In this document: piece after piece, positions 45,586 to 55,229 of the stretch | How positions within the stretch are numbered: position 1 is the stretch's first letter | How the letters are laid out: every line of letters starts with the position of its first letter | From: Actinophytocola algeriensis | GTDB taxonomy: Bacteria; Actinomycetota; Actinomycetes; Mycobacteriales; Pseudonocardiaceae | Reading direction: 5' to 3' | NCBI RefSeq assembly: GCF_014203735.1 | Contig: NZ_JACHJQ010000007.1 | Span: 310,001-374,000, forward strand | Length of the DNA stretch: 64,000 nt | The notes under the pieces: model-generated | What the model was told of the DNA's origin: nothing | What the model saw: the letters and a program-made list of their open reading frames with translations, nothing else | Database searches by the model: none | Program-made: the position numbers and the translations under genes

Positions 45586-46269
45586 GTGAGAACGCTCGTG
45601 CTGTGGGACATCGACCTGACCCTCGTCGACTACTCGGGCGTCGGGAGGCGCTGGTACGCGGACGCGCTGGCCGAGGTGGCCGGGGTGCCGATCACGCACC
45701 TGCCGTCGTTCCCCGGCCGGACCGAACGGTCACTGGCCCGTGAGTTCCTGACCGCACACGGGTTCGAGCACTCGGACGAACGGGTGGAACGGTTCTTCGC
45801 GGCACTCACGGCGCTGGCGGAGCAGGACCGACCTTCGCTGCCCAGCCTGGGCCGTGCGCTGGCGGGCGCGCAGGAGATCCTCTCGGAACTGTCGACGCGC
45901 TCGCATGTGGTGCAGTCGCTGGTGACGGGCAACCTGCCGGTACTGGCCGGCTACAAGCTGGAAGCGTTCGGCCTGCACCACCACATCGACTTCGAGATCG
46001 GCGGCTACGGCTCACTGTCCGAACACCGCCACGACCTGGTCGAGGCCGCCATCGCACAGGCGAAGTCCAAACACAGCACCGATTTCGAGTCGGTGGTCGT
46101 CATCGGCGACACGCCCCACGACGTCGCGGCGGGCCTCCACCACGGCACGACGACCGTTGGCGTGGCCACTGGCCGGTACACAGTGGAGGAACTGTCGGAG
46201 TCGGGCGCCCATGTGACGCTTCGGGACCTGTCGGACACCTCAGCGGTGGCGAAAGTCCTACTGGCGTAA
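45586..46269 (+). CDS. HAD-family phosphatase
   Basis: A 227-residue HAD hydrolase. Motif I is DIDLT (8-12: nucleophile Asp8, acid/base Asp10), motif II lies in SLVTGN, and motif IV is VVVIGDTPHDVAAG. The cap between motifs I and II is helical (C1 type, phosphoglycolate-phosphatase-like). Substrate unknown. It is followed by a strong bidirectional terminator facing proS. Confidence 0.87.
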   Translation: MRTLVLWDIDLTLVDYSGVGRRWYADALAEVAGVPITHLPSFPGRTERSLAREFLTAHGFEHSDERVERFFAALTALAEQDRPSLPSLGRALAGAQEILSELSTRSHVVQSLVTGNLPVLAGYKLEAFGLHHHIDFEIGGYGSLSEHRHDLVEAAIAQAKSKHSTDFESVVVIGDTPHDVAAGLHHGTTTVGVATGRYTVEELSESGAHVTLRDLSDTSAVAKVLLA

Positions 46270-46304
46270 GGCTTCTGACGAACGCCGGCACAGGCGGTCA
46301 AGCG

Positions 46305-46341
46305 AAAGGGCCGCCGGGCGAACAACACCCGGCGGCCCTTT
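46305..46341. terminator. bidirectional terminator between HAD and proS genes
   Basis: AAAGGGCCGCCGGG pairs perfectly with CCCGGCGGCCCTTT (loop CGAACAACA), serving both convergent genes. Confidence 0.9.
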
Positions 46342-46351
46342 CGACACTCCG

Positions 46352-48100
46352 TCAGCCGCGCACCAGTTCGGTCAGATGCGCCACCACGTCACCGACCGCG
46401 ACCTCGGTCCGCTCCCCCGACCGCCGGTCCTTGACCTCGACGACCCCGTTGGCGAGCCCGCGCCCGACCACCACGATCGTCGGCACCCCGATCAGGTCCG
46501 CGTCCGCGAACTTCACCCCGGGCATCGCCGTCCGGTCGTCCAGCAGCACGGTCAGACCCGCCGCGTCGAGATCGGCCGCGACCTGCTCGCCGCCCGCGCG
46601 GATCTCGTCGGTCTTGCCCGCGATCACCACGTGCACGTCGGCGGGACCGATGCCGCGCGGCCAGATCAGCCCGTGGTCGTCGTAGGACTGCTCGGCGATC
46701 GCCGCCACGAGACGCGACACCCCGATGCCGTAGGAACCCATGGTGATCCGGATCGGCTTGCTGTCCGCGCCGAGCGCGTCGAGCGAGAACGCGTCGGCGT
46801 ACTTGCGGCCCAGCTGGAAGATGTGCCCGATCTCGATGCCGCGCGCGGCGACCAGCGTGCCCTTGCCGTCCGGCGAGGCGTCGCCCTCGCGGACCTCGGC
46901 GGCCTCGATCGTCCCGTCCGGCGTGAAGTCGCGTCCGCACACCAGGTCCACCACGTGGTGGTCGGCCTTGTCAGCACCCGTCACCCACGCGGTGCCGGTG
47001 ACGACGCGAGGATCGACGAGGTAGGTGACCCCGTTGTCCTGCAGCGCCTTCGGCCCGATGTACCCCTTCACCAGGAAGGAGTGCGCGGCGAAGTCGGCCT
47101 CCTCGAGGATCGCCACCTCGCGGGGCTCCAGCGCGGCCTCGATGCGCTTCATGTCGACCTCGCGGTCACCCGGCAGCCCGACGGCCAGCAGCTCCCACTT
47201 GTCCGCACCGGGCGCACGCGTCTTGAGCAGCACGTTCTTCAGCGTGTCCGCGGCGGTGAACTCCCGGCCGAGGTCCGCCTTGTTGAGGAACGTGACCAGC
47301 GTCTCGATCGTCGGCGTGCCGGGCGTGTGGTGCACCTGTGCGGCCGGCTTGCCGTCGACCGGCTGCGCGGCGGGCACGGGCGTCACCACGGCCTCGACGT
47401 TGGCCGCGTAACCGGACTCCGTGCTGCGCACGAACGTGTCCTCACCGGTCTCCGCCTCGGCGAGGAACTCCTCGGACGCGGACCCGCCCATCGCGCCGGA
47501 CGTGGCCGACACGATCACGTACTTCAGGCCGAGGCGGTCGAAGATCTTGATGTACGCGTCGCGGTGCTTCTGGTACGAGTCCGCCAATCCGTCATCGGAC
47601 AGGTCGAACGAGTACGAGTCCTTCATGAGGAACTCGCGGCCGCGCAGGATGCCCGCACGGGGCCGCGCCTCGTCCCGGTACTTCGTCTGGATCTGGTAGA
47701 GCACGACCGGGTAGTCCTTGTACGAGGTGTACTCACCCTTCACGGTGAGTGTGAACAGCTCCTCGTGCGTCGGCCCGAGCAGGTAGTCGGCGTTCTTGCG
47801 GTCCTTGAGGCGGAAGATGTTGTCCCCGTACTCGGTCCAGCGGCCGGTCGCCTCGTAGGGCTCGCGGGGCAGCAGCGCGGGGAACTGGATCTCCTGCCCG
47901 CCCATCGCGTCCATCTCCTCGCGGACGACGCGCTCGATGTTCCGCAGCACCTTCAGGCCGAGCGGCAGCCAGGAGAAGCCGCCCGGTGCCACCCGGCGGA
48001 CGTACCCGGCGCGCACCAGCAGCCTGTGGCTGGGCACCTCGGCGTCCGCCGGATCCTCACGCAGCGTGCGCAGGAACAGCGACGACATCCTGGTGATCAC
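46352..48100 (-). CDS. proS: prolyl-tRNA synthetase (bacterial type)
   Basis: A 582-residue class II ProRS. Motif 1 [24 protein letters not shown], motif 2 with [26 protein letters not shown], and motif 3 [17 protein letters not shown] are clear; between motifs 2 and 3 lies the YbaK-like editing insertion (about residues 220-400). GTG 48100 has AAGGAG 8 nt upstream. In M. tuberculosis the same gene is two genes from rimP, as here in expanded form. Confidence 0.96.
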   Translation of the reverse strand: MITRMSSLFLRTLREDPADAEVPSHRLLVRAGYVRRVAPGGFSWLPLGLKVLRNIERVVREEMDAMGGQEIQFPALLPREPYEATGRWTEYGDNIFRLKDRKNADYLLGPTHEELFTLTVKGEYTSYKDYPVVLYQIQTKYRDEARPRAGILRGREFLMKDSYSFDLSDDGLADSYQKHRDAYIKIFDRLGLKYVIVSATSGAMGGSASEEFLAEAETGEDTFVRSTESGYAANVEAVVTPVPAAQPVDGKPAAQVHHTPGTPTIETLVTFLNKADLGREFTAADTLKNVLLKTRAPGADKWELLAVGLPGDREVDMKRIEAALEPREVAILEEADFAAHSFLVKGYIGPKALQDNGVTYLVDPRVVTGTAWVTGADKADHHVVDLVCGRDFTPDGTIEAAEVREGDASPDGKGTLVAARGIEIGHIFQLGRKYADAFSLDALGADSKPIRITMGSYGIGVSRLVAAIAEQSYDDHGLIWPRGIGPADVHVVIAGKTDEIRAGGEQVAADLDAAGLTVLLDDRTAMPGVKFADADLIGVPTIVVVGRGLANGVVEVKDRRSGERTEVAVGDVVAHLTELVRG

Positions 48101-48168
48101 GGCAATTCTCCTTGTACGGGAAACGTGCGGCAAAGGGTAGTGAACGACCCCCTGCCAGCGCAGGCGGG

Positions 48169-49143
48169 TTATGCGAGCCGCTCACCGGTCGCCGGCCGCA
48201 CGAGCCGGTCCTCGGTCACGATCGCGGTGACGAGGTCGGCCGGGGTGACGTCGAACGCGAGGTTCAGCGTCGGGGTGTCCGGCAGGCCACCCAGTATCTC
48301 CCGGCCGTCGCGCACCTCGATCTCGACGTCCGCGCCGGACGCGAGCGCCGGGTCGACGGTCGACTCCGGAGCCGCCACGAGGAACGGCACACCGGCCCGT
48401 GCGGCGGCCAGGGCCAGCGGGTACGTGCCGATCTTGTTGACCACGTCGCCGTTCGCGGTGATGCGGTCCGCGCCGACCACCACGGCCTGCGCGAGTCCCC
48501 TGGCCAGCACGGTCGCGCCCGCCGAGTCGACGACCAGCGTGTGGGCGACGCCCATGTCGGCCAGCTCCCACGCGGTGAGCCGCGCCCCCTGCAGGAGCGG
48601 GCGGGTCTCGTCGACGTAGACGTGGCGCAGCAGGCCGCGCAGGTGCAGCGACCGGACGACGCCGAGCGCGGTGCCCCACTCGACACACGCGAGCGCGCCC
48701 GCGTTGCAGTGCGTCTGGATCGCGATGGGCCCGTCGACCTGGGCGGTCAGCCAGTCCGCGGCCCGCTCGCTCAGCGCGCGGTTGCGTGCGGCGTCGGATT
48801 CGAGGATCTCCAGGGCGGCCGTGAGCACGGCGTCCCGGCCGTCCGGCAGCGCCGCCAGGGCCTGGTCGACGCCCCAGGCGAGGTTCACGGCCGTCGGCCG
48901 CGCGGCCCGGAGGGCGGCGATGTCGCGGTCCAGGTGGGCGGGCTCGCCGAGGACCGCCATGGCCGTGCCCAGCGCGCCCGCTACTCCGAGTGCCGGAGCT
49001 CCCCGAATGGCGAGTCGCTGGATGGCGTCGACGAGCCGTTCGACGGTGAAGATCTCCAGGACGACGACCTCGCTCGGTAGTTTCGTCTGGTCGATCGCCA
49101 CGATGTGGTGATCCTGCCAATCAATGGTCCGCACGAGCCCCAT
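48169..49143 (-). CDS. mtnA: S-methyl-5-thioribose-1-phosphate isomerase
   Basis: A 324-residue MtnA of methionine salvage, an aldose-ketose isomerase of the eIF2B-like fold. Motifs are [13 protein letters not shown] (47-59), THCNAGALA with catalytic Cys146 and GADRI with Asp226. No other mtn gene is in the window. The gene stands alone, divergent from the small VOC gene. Confidence 0.93.
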   Translation of the reverse strand: MGLVRTIDWQDHHIVAIDQTKLPSEVVVLEIFTVERLVDAIQRLAIRGAPALGVAGALGTAMAVLGEPAHLDRDIAALRAARPTAVNLAWGVDQALAALPDGRDAVLTAALEILESDAARNRALSERAADWLTAQVDGPIAIQTHCNAGALACVEWGTALGVVRSLHLRGLLRHVYVDETRPLLQGARLTAWELADMGVAHTLVVDSAGATVLARGLAQAVVVGADRITANGDVVNKIGTYPLALAAARAGVPFLVAAPESTVDPALASGADVEIEVRDGREILGGLPDTPTLNLAFDVTPADLVTAIVTEDRLVRPATGERLA

Positions 49144-49175
49144 TTTTGTCGGTGGTCGCCCGTAGCGTGCGCCGC

Positions 49176-49535
49176 ATGAACCTCAACCTCGGCGGCATCA
49201 CCATCGACAGCTCGAATCCGCGCACGCTGGCGGAATTCTGGACGCAGGCTCTGGGCCTGCAGATCGCGTTCGACGCGGACGGTGAGTTCCTGCAGCTCAC
49301 CTCCTCTGCCAACCCGCAGCAGCCGTACCTCGGGTTGCAGAAGGTGGCGGAGCAGCGCGCGGGCAAGAACCGCGTACACCTCGACTTCGCGACGGACGAC
49401 AGAGAAGGCGAGCTCAAGCGCCTGGAGTCCCTCGGCGCGACGGTCGGCGCGACACACGAGATGCCCGGCCTCACGTGGACGGTCTTACAGGACCCCGAAG
49501 GCAACGAGTTCTGCGTGGGCTCGGCGCACAGCTGA
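49176..49535 (+). CDS. VOC-family protein (glyoxalase superfamily)
   Basis: A 119-residue single-module VOC protein: GGITIDSSNPRTLAEFW, YLGLQKVAEQ, NRVHLDFATDDREGELKRL and a final DPEGNEFCVG. The last motif matches the small bleomycin-resistance/glyoxalase-like proteins. No activity can be assigned. Confidence 0.85.
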   Translation: MNLNLGGITIDSSNPRTLAEFWTQALGLQIAFDADGEFLQLTSSANPQQPYLGLQKVAEQRAGKNRVHLDFATDDREGELKRLESLGATVGATHEMPGLTWTVLQDPEGNEFCVGSAHS

Positions 49536-49631
49536 GTTAATCGGTTGCGACACGGCAGCGGGCTCTGAGAAACTGCGTGCCGTCGTTGAAGCACGCCGGT
49601 CGGTGACCGGCGGACATGAGGGAGGTGCCGG

Positions 49632-49685
49632 ATGGCCAACAAGGTCGCCTGGACGTGGCACGCCCTCGTCCGCCCGTCCCACTGA
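49632..49685 (+). CDS. 17-residue small ORF upstream of the RIO kinase gene
   Basis: MANKVAWTWHALVRPSH. It has a strong ribosome site (GGGAGGTGCCGG immediately upstream) and ends 60 nt before the RIO kinase start. Its three aromatic residues (two Trp) in 17 codons, and the lack of longer overlapping frames, hint at a regulatory leader; conservation would have to decide. Confidence 0.45.
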   Translation: MANKVAWTWHALVRPSH

Positions 49686-49745
49686 GAGTCGTCGCAACGC
49701 GCCTTGGTGGGGCGCTCACATCCTTTCTCTGAGGAGTACCCACCA

Positions 49746-50720
49746 GTGCGCATGCACGATTTCGAAGACTTCCTGGACGACGAGACCCATTACGAGGAAC
49801 GCCGCTCCCGCCCACGCAGGCAGAAGCGCGACGACGCCGATTCCGATCCCGTACAGACCCGCGCCGGCCGGCTGACGGAAGAAGAACGCATCCGGCTGGC
49901 CGCGGTACGCGACAGCGCACAGACCGGCCCGCCGCTGCCCGATGGCGCCGACCGCTGGTCCACGTGGGACGACGCCGAACAAGGCCCGCGCCCGAGGCCG
50001 AGCTGGGTGGTGACCGAACTGGCAGCGGCCGACAGCGAGTTGGGAGTACTGAAGACGGGCAAGGAAGCAGACGTCTACCTGATCCAACGGGCGGTGCCGG
50101 ACACCTCCCGTGGCTGCATCATGGCCGCGAAACGCTACCGCTCGAACGAACACCGGATGTTCCACCGCGACGCTGGCTATCTGGAAGGCCGCAGAATGCG
50201 CCGCAGCCGAGAGATGCGCGCAATGGCCAACAGGACGGCCTTCGGCCGCAACCTGATCGCGGAACGGTGGGCGGTGGCGGAGTTCGCGGCGCTGTCGCGG
50301 CTGTGGTCGATAGGCGCCCCGGTCCCGTACCCGGTGCAACGCAGCGGCACGGAGCTGCTGATGGAGTACCTGGGCGACGACGACGGCACCGCCGCTCCCC
50401 GCCTGGCGGAGCTGCGGCCCACGGGCGAGGAGCTGGAAGCGCTGTGGCACCAACTGACTGACGTCCTGTCCCTACTGGCAAGCGAGGGCGTGACCCACGG
50501 CGACCTGTCGGCCTACAACATCCTGGTCCACGAGGACAGGCTCATGTTGATCGACCTGCCACAGATCGTCGACCTCGTCGCCAACCCAAGGGGCCTGGAG
50601 TTCCTGACAAGGGACGTGGCGAACGTGGCGAACTGGTTCATGTCCAAGGGTCTGCCGGAAGACAAGGCAAACCCGGCAGCACTGACAGAACACCTGATAG
50701 AGACGGCAGGCCTGGACTGA
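49746..50720 (+). CDS. RIO1-family serine kinase
   Basis: A 324-residue RIO kinase. N-terminal about 85 residues are charged and variable; then VLKTGKEADVYLIQ (ATP loop), AAKRY (Lys129), HGDLSAYNIL (catalytic loop, Asp253) and LIDLPQ (metal-binding Asp270), the RIO versions of the kinase motifs. Bacterial RIO kinases lack a known substrate. GTG 49746 follows GAGGAG by about 10 nt. It is preceded by a possible leader peptide and followed by a strong terminator. Confidence 0.92.
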   Translation: MRMHDFEDFLDDETHYEERRSRPRRQKRDDADSDPVQTRAGRLTEEERIRLAAVRDSAQTGPPLPDGADRWSTWDDAEQGPRPRPSWVVTELAAADSELGVLKTGKEADVYLIQRAVPDTSRGCIMAAKRYRSNEHRMFHRDAGYLEGRRMRRSREMRAMANRTAFGRNLIAERWAVAEFAALSRLWSIGAPVPYPVQRSGTELLMEYLGDDDGTAAPRLAELRPTGEELEALWHQLTDVLSLLASEGVTHGDLSAYNILVHEDRLMLIDLPQIVDLVANPRGLEFLTRDVANVANWFMSKGLPEDKANPAALTEHLIETAGLD

Positions 50721-50741
50721 AGCCCACCCCGGGGGAAGGGC

Positions 50742-50774
50742 CCCCGCCGGCCGACACCCAGTCGGCCGGCGGGG
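50742..50774 (+). terminator. RIO kinase terminator
   Basis: CCCCGCCGGCCGAC pairs perfectly with GTCGGCCGGCGGGG around ACCCA, 22 nt after the stop. Confidence 0.8.
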
Positions 50775-51326
50775 CAACCCAACACGCCCACGCCCGCTTC
50801 GTTGTCCAATCCCGCATCTCTTTCGTCACACGTTCCGCGCAGCACCTCGACTTGTGCGCGCCTTGTCCCTCGCTCGCATGTCGCTCGCCACGTTCGTCCC
50901 CCGGCTCGCCGGCTTTCACCCGATCGGCGCGTCGACCCTGTCTCCCCTCGGCCACCGCGGCTCGCCCCGTCCTCGCCACGACACACGGGCCCGGCCGAGG
51001 TCCTGTGTCGAACGTCATGATGTGGCTCCCGATCCGCCGCGGGGGAATCAAACCGGTGGTCCGGCGGTTCCTCCAGGAGACGGGCGCCCAGGCCCCATGG
51101 CCCGTCCTGGCAGGTGGCATGTCGTGCCGCGCGCCGTGAGACGACGGGGTCGAGTAAGATGAAGATCGCACCGCGAGCGGACCCTGTGCCGCTCCCCAGC
51201 CCGGCGGAGATGCGCCGGTTCGGCAAGCGGTGACCACCACGCACTTCGGCGCAACGTGCGCCGGGCTCGTCCGTGCCCCTGGACACCAGGGTTCTCCGAG
51301 ACGCGCCAAGTCCCGAGAGGACCTTT
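50775..51326. other. 552-bp intergenic region / long leader of the DEAD-box gene
   Basis: No supported gene. It should hold the promoter and a long 5' leader of the helicase gene; GTCGAGTAAGATGAAG near 51150 could be a -10 region. A long leader is common for cold-induced DEAD-box helicases. Scattered CTCGCC/GGCGAG dyads are present, none long. Confidence 0.5.
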
Positions 51327-52766
51327 GTGACGACCATGCACAACCGGTCGGCATCCGCCGGCCACCGCTCACGCAAGCCCCGCAGCCGAGTGAGCACGCC
51401 CCGTCCGCGTGTCGACATGCACACGTCGGCACTGGACGAGATCCCCACCAGCACCATCCCCGACATCGACACGTTCGACGAGCTGGGACTGCCCGCCAGA
51501 CTGTCCACGGAACTGGAGCGTGCCGGCATCACCAAGCCGTTCCCGATCCAGGTCGCGACGCTGCCCGACGCCCTTGCCGGCCGTGACGTCCTGGGCCGTG
51601 CCCAGACCGGCTCCGGCAAGACGCTCGCGTTCGGGCTCGCACTCCTGTCCCGTCTCGAAGGCGGCAAGGCCCGCCCGAAGCACCCGCGCGCGATCGTCCT
51701 CGTGCCGACGCGTGAGCTCGCGATGCAGGTCAGCGACTCGCTGGCGCCGCTCGCGAAGGCGCTCGGCCTGTGGTGCCGCACGGTTGTCGGCGGCATGTCG
51801 TTCCCGAAGCAGTCGGACGCGCTCCGTCGCGGCGTCGACCTGCTGATCGCCACCCCCGGCAGGCTGTCCGACCACGTCCGCCAGGGCACCTGCGTCCTGG
51901 ACGAGGTCGCGTTCACCGCGATCGACGAGGCCGACCAGATGGCCGACATGGGCTTCCTGCCGCAGGTCCGCGCGATCCTCGACCTGACGCCCAAGGGTCA
52001 GCGGATGCTGTTCTCGGCGACGTTGGACGGTGACGTCCAGCAGCTCGTCTCCCGCTACCTCACCGACCCGGTGACGCACTCGGTGCAGTCGGCGAAGGCC
52101 AGCGTGACCACCATGGACCACCATGTGCTGCTGGTGTCCAAGGAGGACAAGCCCGCCGTGGTCGCGGAGATGGCCGCCCGTGAGGGCCGCACCATCATGT
52201 TCCTGCGCACCAAGCACCACGTGGACCGCCTGACCGCGAAGCTGCGCTCCATGGGCGTCCGCGCAGGCGCACTGCACGGCGGCAAGACCCAGGGTGCCCG
52301 CAACCGGGTCCTCGGGGACTTCAAGGAAGGCTCCCTTCCGGTCCTGGTCGCGACGGACGTGGCGGCCCGCGGCATCCACGTCGACGGCGTGAGCCTCGTC
52401 GTGCACGTCGACCCGCCCGCCGACTCGAAGGCGTACCTGCACCGCGCGGGCCGCACCGCGCGAGCGGGCGAGTCGGGCACGGTCGTCACGGTGGTGACGC
52501 ACCAGGAGCGCCGCACGGTGTCCCGCATGACCGAGCAGGCAGGCGTCCGCCCGACGAGCACGAAGGTCACCCCGGGCGACGACGACCTGGTCCGCATCAC
52601 GGGCGCCCGCGTCCCGAGCGGCGAGCCGATCGTCGAGCAGGAGCAGTCGAAGCGTCCGCCGCGTGCACGCAGCGCAGGCGGCGGCGGCTACCGCGGGCAG
52701 GGCAACCGCAACCGCGACCGCTTCAACCCGCGCCGCGGCCGCTCGGAACGCAGCCGCGACCGCTGA
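51327..52766 (+). CDS. DEAD-box RNA helicase
   Basis: A 479-residue helicase. Visible motifs: Q-motif region ITKPFPIQ, AQTGSGKT (92-99), PTREL, IATPGR, DEAD (in AIDEADQM), SAT, HGGKTQGARNRVL, TDVAARGIHV and HRAGRTARAG. The C-terminus is Gly/Arg-rich (RGQGNRNRDRFNPRRGRSERSRDR, last 24 residues in part), typical of RhlE/DeaD-type cold-shock helicases that remodel rRNA and mRNA. GTG 51327 has GAGAGG 5-6 nt upstream. Confidence 0.93.
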   Translation: MTTMHNRSASAGHRSRKPRSRVSTPRPRVDMHTSALDEIPTSTIPDIDTFDELGLPARLSTELERAGITKPFPIQVATLPDALAGRDVLGRAQTGSGKTLAFGLALLSRLEGGKARPKHPRAIVLVPTRELAMQVSDSLAPLAKALGLWCRTVVGGMSFPKQSDALRRGVDLLIATPGRLSDHVRQGTCVLDEVAFTAIDEADQMADMGFLPQVRAILDLTPKGQRMLFSATLDGDVQQLVSRYLTDPVTHSVQSAKASVTTMDHHVLLVSKEDKPAVVAEMAAREGRTIMFLRTKHHVDRLTAKLRSMGVRAGALHGGKTQGARNRVLGDFKEGSLPVLVATDVAARGIHVDGVSLVVHVDPPADSKAYLHRAGRTARAGESGTVVTVVTHQERRTVSRMTEQAGVRPTSTKVTPGDDDLVRITGARVPSGEPIVEQEQSKRPPRARSAGGGGYRGQGNRNRDRFNPRRGRSERSRDR

Positions 52767-52780
52767 TTTTTCGTACGATG

Positions 52781-52810
52781 TCGGCCCCCGGCTTTCCAGC
52801 CGGGGGCCGA
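52781..52810 (+). terminator. DEAD-box gene terminator
   Basis: TCGGCCCCCGGCT pairs perfectly with AGCCGGGGGCCGA, loop TTCC, 15 nt after the stop and preceded by ATTTTTCG. Confidence 0.85.
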
Positions 52811-52825
52811 CGCGTTTCCGGGCCG

Positions 52826-52902
52826 TGGCCTCCGGCCCCCTCGAACCACGCTACCGGCCACCACCGACAGAAACGGACGTCGGCGAACGAGGCTGTGGAC
52901 AA
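52826..52902 (+). repeat. DnaA-box element, partial copy
   Basis: Left-arm-like GGCCTCCGGCCCCC, CCACGCTACC and ACCGACAG, followed by a single perfect TGTGGACAA (TTGTCCACA on the minus strand) at 52894-52902. Confidence 0.6.
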
Positions 52903-53245
52903 CCCAGCTCTTCTGACCGAACCACTGGCAGCACGACACGCCTCACCGCAGAAACCCCTTGACGACGCGCCATCACCAAAGTTGGACGGCGGGCATGGCT
53001 GCGAACAACCTCCGCAGGGCCCCGGCGAGCGGGCACGACTGCCCAGGACGGAACGGCTGGCGACGCGCGGCCGCCGATGCCCAGTCTCCATCGGGTTGCG
53101 CCGCAGGCAATGCAGTCGAGCGCGGGATAGGGGCAATCGCCTGGTTTCCAACGCTTCGAGCCACGCCCGTCTCGCGCGCCGGACAATCCGGGCAATCAGC
53201 CCCGTGATCGGACGCCTCGGACAACCGGACCGCCAGCCCGTGGCT

Positions 53246-53397
53246 GGCCTCCGGCCCCCCGGATCCACATTACCTTGTGGGGGCGACAAGTTCGGGTGTT
53301 CGTCCGGCCGCTGTGGACAACCTCGTTGGCTGTGGACAACTTCCCGGGAATGTCGGTCCTCGTTGCTACGCAGGGAGTCGGGGGCCGGAGGCCGTCC
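53246..53397. repeat. DnaA-box element, full copy 2 (inverted relative to copy 1)
   Basis: Arms at 53246-53266 (GGCCTCCGGCCCCCCGGATC) and 53373-53397 (inverted). Between them, read on the minus strand, are GTAGC, GGACCGACA, CCCGGG and two perfect TTGTCCACA boxes at 53331-53339 and 53312-53320, 19 bp apart. It ends at the stop codon of the siroheme synthase gene. Confidence 0.75.
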
Positions 53398-54597
53398 TCA
53401 GTCCGCCAGCGCGGTCACCGGGCCGATCACCACGATCGCCGGTGGGCGGATCGCTTGTGCCGCAACCTCGTCCGCCAACTTGTCCAAAGTGGACCTCACG
53501 ACCCGCTGGTTCGCCGTCGTCCCTTCCTGGATCACCGCTGCCGGGGTGTCCGCGGCCCGGCCGCCGTCCAGCAGGGCCTTGGTGATCGGGGCTATGCGTT
53601 CCACCGCCATCAGCAGCACCAGCGTTCCCCGCAGCGCGGCCAGTGCGGGCCAGTCCACCAACGACGTCGGGTGGCCCGGTGGGACGTGGCCTGACACCAC
53701 CACCACTTCGTGCGCCACTCCCCGATGGGTCACCGGCACTCCGGCCACCGCGGGCACGCCGAACGCCGACGTCACGCCCGGTACCACCGTGACAGGGACA
53801 TCCGCCGCGGCGCAGGCCAGCAGCTCCTCGAAACCGCGGCCGAAGACATAAGGGTCGCCGCCCTTCAGGCGGACCACGAAACGGCCTGCGCGGGCGTGGG
53901 TGATCAGCAGGTCGTTGATCGCTTCCTGGGAGGCGGCCCGGCCGTACGGGAGCTTCGCCGCGTCGATCACCGTCACCGACGGGTCCAGCTCCTCCAGCAG
54001 CGCGGCCGGAGCCAGGTGGTCGGCCACCACCACCTCGGCGAGCCCCAGGAGGCGACGGCCGCGGACGGTGATCAGGTCCGGGTCGCCAGGGCCGCCGCCG
54101 ACCAGGGCGACACCCTGCGGGCGCGTGCCTTCCACGTGGACCGCGCCCGCCCGCAACGCCGACAGGAGGCCGTCGCGGACCGTGGCCGAGCGGCGGAACG
54201 CACCGCCGGCGAGAACGCCCACGAGCAGACCGTCGTGGTTGCCGGTCGCGGGAGTGACGGCGGTGCCCGCGGCGCCGTCGTCGGCTCGGACACAGAACAC
54301 GCGCCGCCGTTCGGCTTCGGCCGACACCGACTCGTTCACCGGCTTGGAGGACGTGCAGCACAGCACGTACCAGGCGTCCGCCAGGTCGCCGTCCGCGTAG
54401 GGACGTTCGTGCCAGGTCACCGCACCGGACGTGGCCATGGCCTCGACCGACGGCGTGACCGACGGGGAGATCACCTCCACCCGCGCCCCCGACGACACCA
54501 GCCTCGGCAGCCTGCGCTGCGCCACCGTCCCCCCACCGACGACGACCACGCGGCGGCCTGCCAGGTCCAGTCCGGCCAGGTAGTGCGACTCACTCAT
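53398..54597 (-). CDS. cysG: siroheme synthase: fused precorrin-2 dehydrogenase and uroporphyrinogen-III methyltransferase
   Basis: A 399-residue CysG/CobA fusion. The N-terminal part binds NAD (VVVVGGGTVAQRRL, about 17-30) and is the dehydrogenase/ferrochelatase-like domain with VLCCTSSKPVNE; the C-terminal part is the SUMT: VALVGGGPGDPDLITVRG, RLKGGDPYVFGRG and VPGVTSAFGVPAVAGVPVTHRG. It makes siroheme for nitrite/sulfite reductases and feeds precorrin-2 to cobalamin synthesis; cobL lies 2 kb away. ATG 54597 is the first that begins the dehydrogenase domain (SESHYLAGLDLAGRR). Confidence 0.92.
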   Translation of the reverse strand: MSESHYLAGLDLAGRRVVVVGGGTVAQRRLPRLVSSGARVEVISPSVTPSVEAMATSGAVTWHERPYADGDLADAWYVLCCTSSKPVNESVSAEAERRRVFCVRADDGAAGTAVTPATGNHDGLLVGVLAGGAFRRSATVRDGLLSALRAGAVHVEGTRPQGVALVGGGPGDPDLITVRGRRLLGLAEVVVADHLAPAALLEELDPSVTVIDAAKLPYGRAASQEAINDLLITHARAGRFVVRLKGGDPYVFGRGFEELLACAAADVPVTVVPGVTSAFGVPAVAGVPVTHRGVAHEVVVVSGHVPPGHPTSLVDWPALAALRGTLVLLMAVERIAPITKALLDGGRAADTPAAVIQEGTTANQRVVRSTLDKLADEVAAQAIRPPAIVVIGPVTALAD

Positions 54598-54637
54598 GGC
54601 CGACAGCATGCCCCACGCACGTCGGTATCGTCGGGTC

Positions 54638-55192
54638 ATGGTCGCCACACCCTCGACGATGGCCCCGCTCGGCAGCGCCGCCCCGGCGTTCGCCCTGGCC
54701 GAGCCGGACGGCACCACCTGGACCTTCGACGGGATCGCCGGGCCGCGCGGCACGTTGGTCGCGTTCGTCTGCAACCACTGCCCGTACGTGAAACACATCG
54801 CTCCCCACCTCGGCGCGCTCGCGGCGCGGTGGCGGCAGCGCGGGCTCGGCGTGATCGGGATCAACCCCAACCCGGACCACCCCGACGAGACGCCCGAGCA
54901 GATGGCCGTCAACGCCACGGCCTGGCGGTGGACGTTCCCGTACGTCTCGGACACCGAGCAGTCGGCCGCTGGGGACTACCGTGCCGCCTGCACGCCGGAC
55001 TTCTTCCTCTACGACGGGGCGAACCGACTCGTCTACCGGGGGCGGTTCGACGCGGCGCGGCCCGGCAACGGGGTACCGGTGACCGGTGACGAGCTGGGTG
55101 CGGCCGTCGACTCGGTGCTCGCCGGCGAGGAGATCGAGGTCGGGCAGCTGCCGAGCATCGGGTGCTCCATCAAATGGAAGGACCGCCCCTGA
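54638..55192 (+). CDS. thioredoxin-fold peroxiredoxin-like protein
   Basis: A 184-residue AhpC/TSA-like protein of the YwbN/ResA-type group: PAFALAEPDGTTWTFDGIAG, then FVCNHCPYVKHIAPHLG with Cys45-x-x-Cys48, and a CTPDFFLYD strand. Such proteins are likely cytoplasmic thiol reductases or peroxidases. It is divergent from the siroheme synthase gene; its 3' end shares a terminator with the convergent trypsin gene. Confidence 0.85.
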   Translation: MVATPSTMAPLGSAAPAFALAEPDGTTWTFDGIAGPRGTLVAFVCNHCPYVKHIAPHLGALAARWRQRGLGVIGINPNPDHPDETPEQMAVNATAWRWTFPYVSDTEQSAAGDYRAACTPDFFLYDGANRLVYRGRFDAARPGNGVPVTGDELGAAVDSVLAGEEIEVGQLPSIGCSIKWKDRP

Positions 55193-55212
55193 CACGCAGG
55201 AGCGGTCCTTCC
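55176..55212. terminator. bidirectional terminator between thioredoxin-like and trypsin genes
   Basis: GGAAGGACCGC pairs perfectly with GCGGTCCTTCC; the left arm includes the last codons of the thioredoxin-like gene. Confidence 0.75.
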
Positions 55213-55229
55213 GAACGAGAAGACGAACC

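Larger units (their letters stand above)
52811..53397. other. 587-bp intergenic region with DnaA-box repeat copies
   Basis: Between the DEAD-box terminator and the siroheme synthase stop. No gene. It contains one partial (52826-52902) and one full (53246-53397) copy of the DnaA-box element; 52920-53240 shows nothing recognisable. Confidence 0.6.

Noticed and set aside
50638-51432. Minus-strand frames between the RIO kinase and DEAD-box genes
   Set aside because: Several overlap the strong terminator and the helicase promoter, lack ribosome sites and show no recognisable domains.
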